NCBI GenBank assembly: GCA_963854815.1
Contig: CAWLAN010000010.1
Location: forward strand, 1 to 32,936
From: UBA1146 sp963854815
Lineage (GTDB): Bacteria > Planctomycetota > UBA8108 > UBA1146
DNA length: 32,936 bases
Direction: 5' to 3'
Shown here piece by piece: positions 32,857-32,936 of this stretch. A program made the translations under genes and the position numbers. Numbering within the stretch: position 1 is the stretch's first letter; each line of letters starts with the position of its first letter. Below the pieces are notes generated by a model, which made no database searches, was not told the origin of the DNA, and saw nothing but the letters and a program-made list of their open reading frames with translations.

Positions 32857-32936
32857 ATGATCTCCCACGTCATCACATCACTTTTGATCGCAACCCTGTG
32901 GAACTCCCCCGTATCCAACATGGCGGAGCCGCTCAA
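32857..32936 (+). CDS. Exported protein, N-terminal fragment (runs off right edge)
   Basis: A consensus AGGAGG (32843-32848) lies 8 nt before an ATG at 32857. The frame stays open to the window edge and reads MISHVITSLLIATLWNSPVS, then NMAEPL. A short hydrophobic core after a polar start suggests a signal peptide, though the core is short and basic residues are few. It follows the FG-GAP lipoprotein gene by 82 nt on the same strand. The function is not visible. Confidence 0.55.
   Translation, partial: MISHVITSLLIATLWNSPVSNMAEPL

Noticed and set aside
31413..32936. Minus-strand open frame of 507 codons with Ile/Val/Asp/Glu periodicity
   Set aside because: It is the complement of the Asp-rich FG-GAP repeats (GAT/GAC read as ATC/GTC). 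The periodicity comes from those repeats, and the plus-strand frame has the signal, lipobox and ribosome binding site.
1..32936. CRISPR arrays, insertion sequences, prophage or defence genes
   Set aside because: No regularly spaced direct repeats, transposase, integrase, terminal inverted repeats with target duplications, or nuclease/toxin-like genes were seen.

Overview
This is a high-GC bacterial chromosome segment of 32.9 kb. It looks like Planctomycetota, probably a marine lineage. The clues are a secreted protein with a cohesin-like domain, two FN3-like repeats and a C-terminal dockerin pair, a large FG-GAP-type lipoprotein, a flavoprotein fused to a NapH-like iron-sulfur membrane module, and GldG/DUF4340-type ABC export genes. 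This assignment is an inference from architecture. I see no insertion sequence, prophage, CRISPR array or rRNA.

Layout. The first 2.9 kb (minus strand) hold the 5' end of an exported protein, a PhoD-like phosphatase, a remnant of a SAM-methyltransferase gene, and a membrane-anchored LysM protein. A strong terminator at 2961-3001 separates these from a tight minus-strand operon, ruvB - spoIID-like - tgt - yajC - secDF (9751 to 3035), with three 4-nt overlaps. This resembles the widespread ruvB/queA/tgt/yajC/secDF cluster, with a SpoIID-type protein where queA often sits. Divergently from ruvB run an MFS transporter and a LysM lipoprotein. After a 384-bp gap comes the cohesin/dockerin protein, which ends at a bidirectional terminator.

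The minus strand resumes with a B3/4-domain protein followed by ribBA. A Kdo/WaaP-like kinase is transcribed divergently from the B3/4 gene. From about 27.27 kb down to 16.88 kb runs a long set of codirectional minus-strand genes: FlgN-like protein, HAD phosphatase, ABC ATPase, ABC permease, GldG-like protein, DUF4340 protein, thymidine kinase, M32 carboxypeptidase and the flavoprotein/Fe-S fusion. Several junctions overlap by 1-4 nt. A strong RNA hairpin that includes part of the ribosome binding site precedes tdk.

The right end holds tRNA-Leu(UAG), a cysteine desulfurase-family gene divergent from a flavin reductase-like gene, a putatively structured leader, a 1041-residue lipoprotein with about 13 Asp-rich FG-GAP/VCBS-like repeats, and the start of another exported protein.

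Most genes are housekeeping or envelope genes. The features most worth a second look are the spoIID-tgt junction (four 15-bp repeats, a G9 tract, and a frame that would fuse the two proteins after a -1 slip), the flavoprotein/Fe-S fusion, the enlarged SecF periplasmic region, the two structured leaders and the methyltransferase remnant. I found no clear defence system or other novel multi-gene system.
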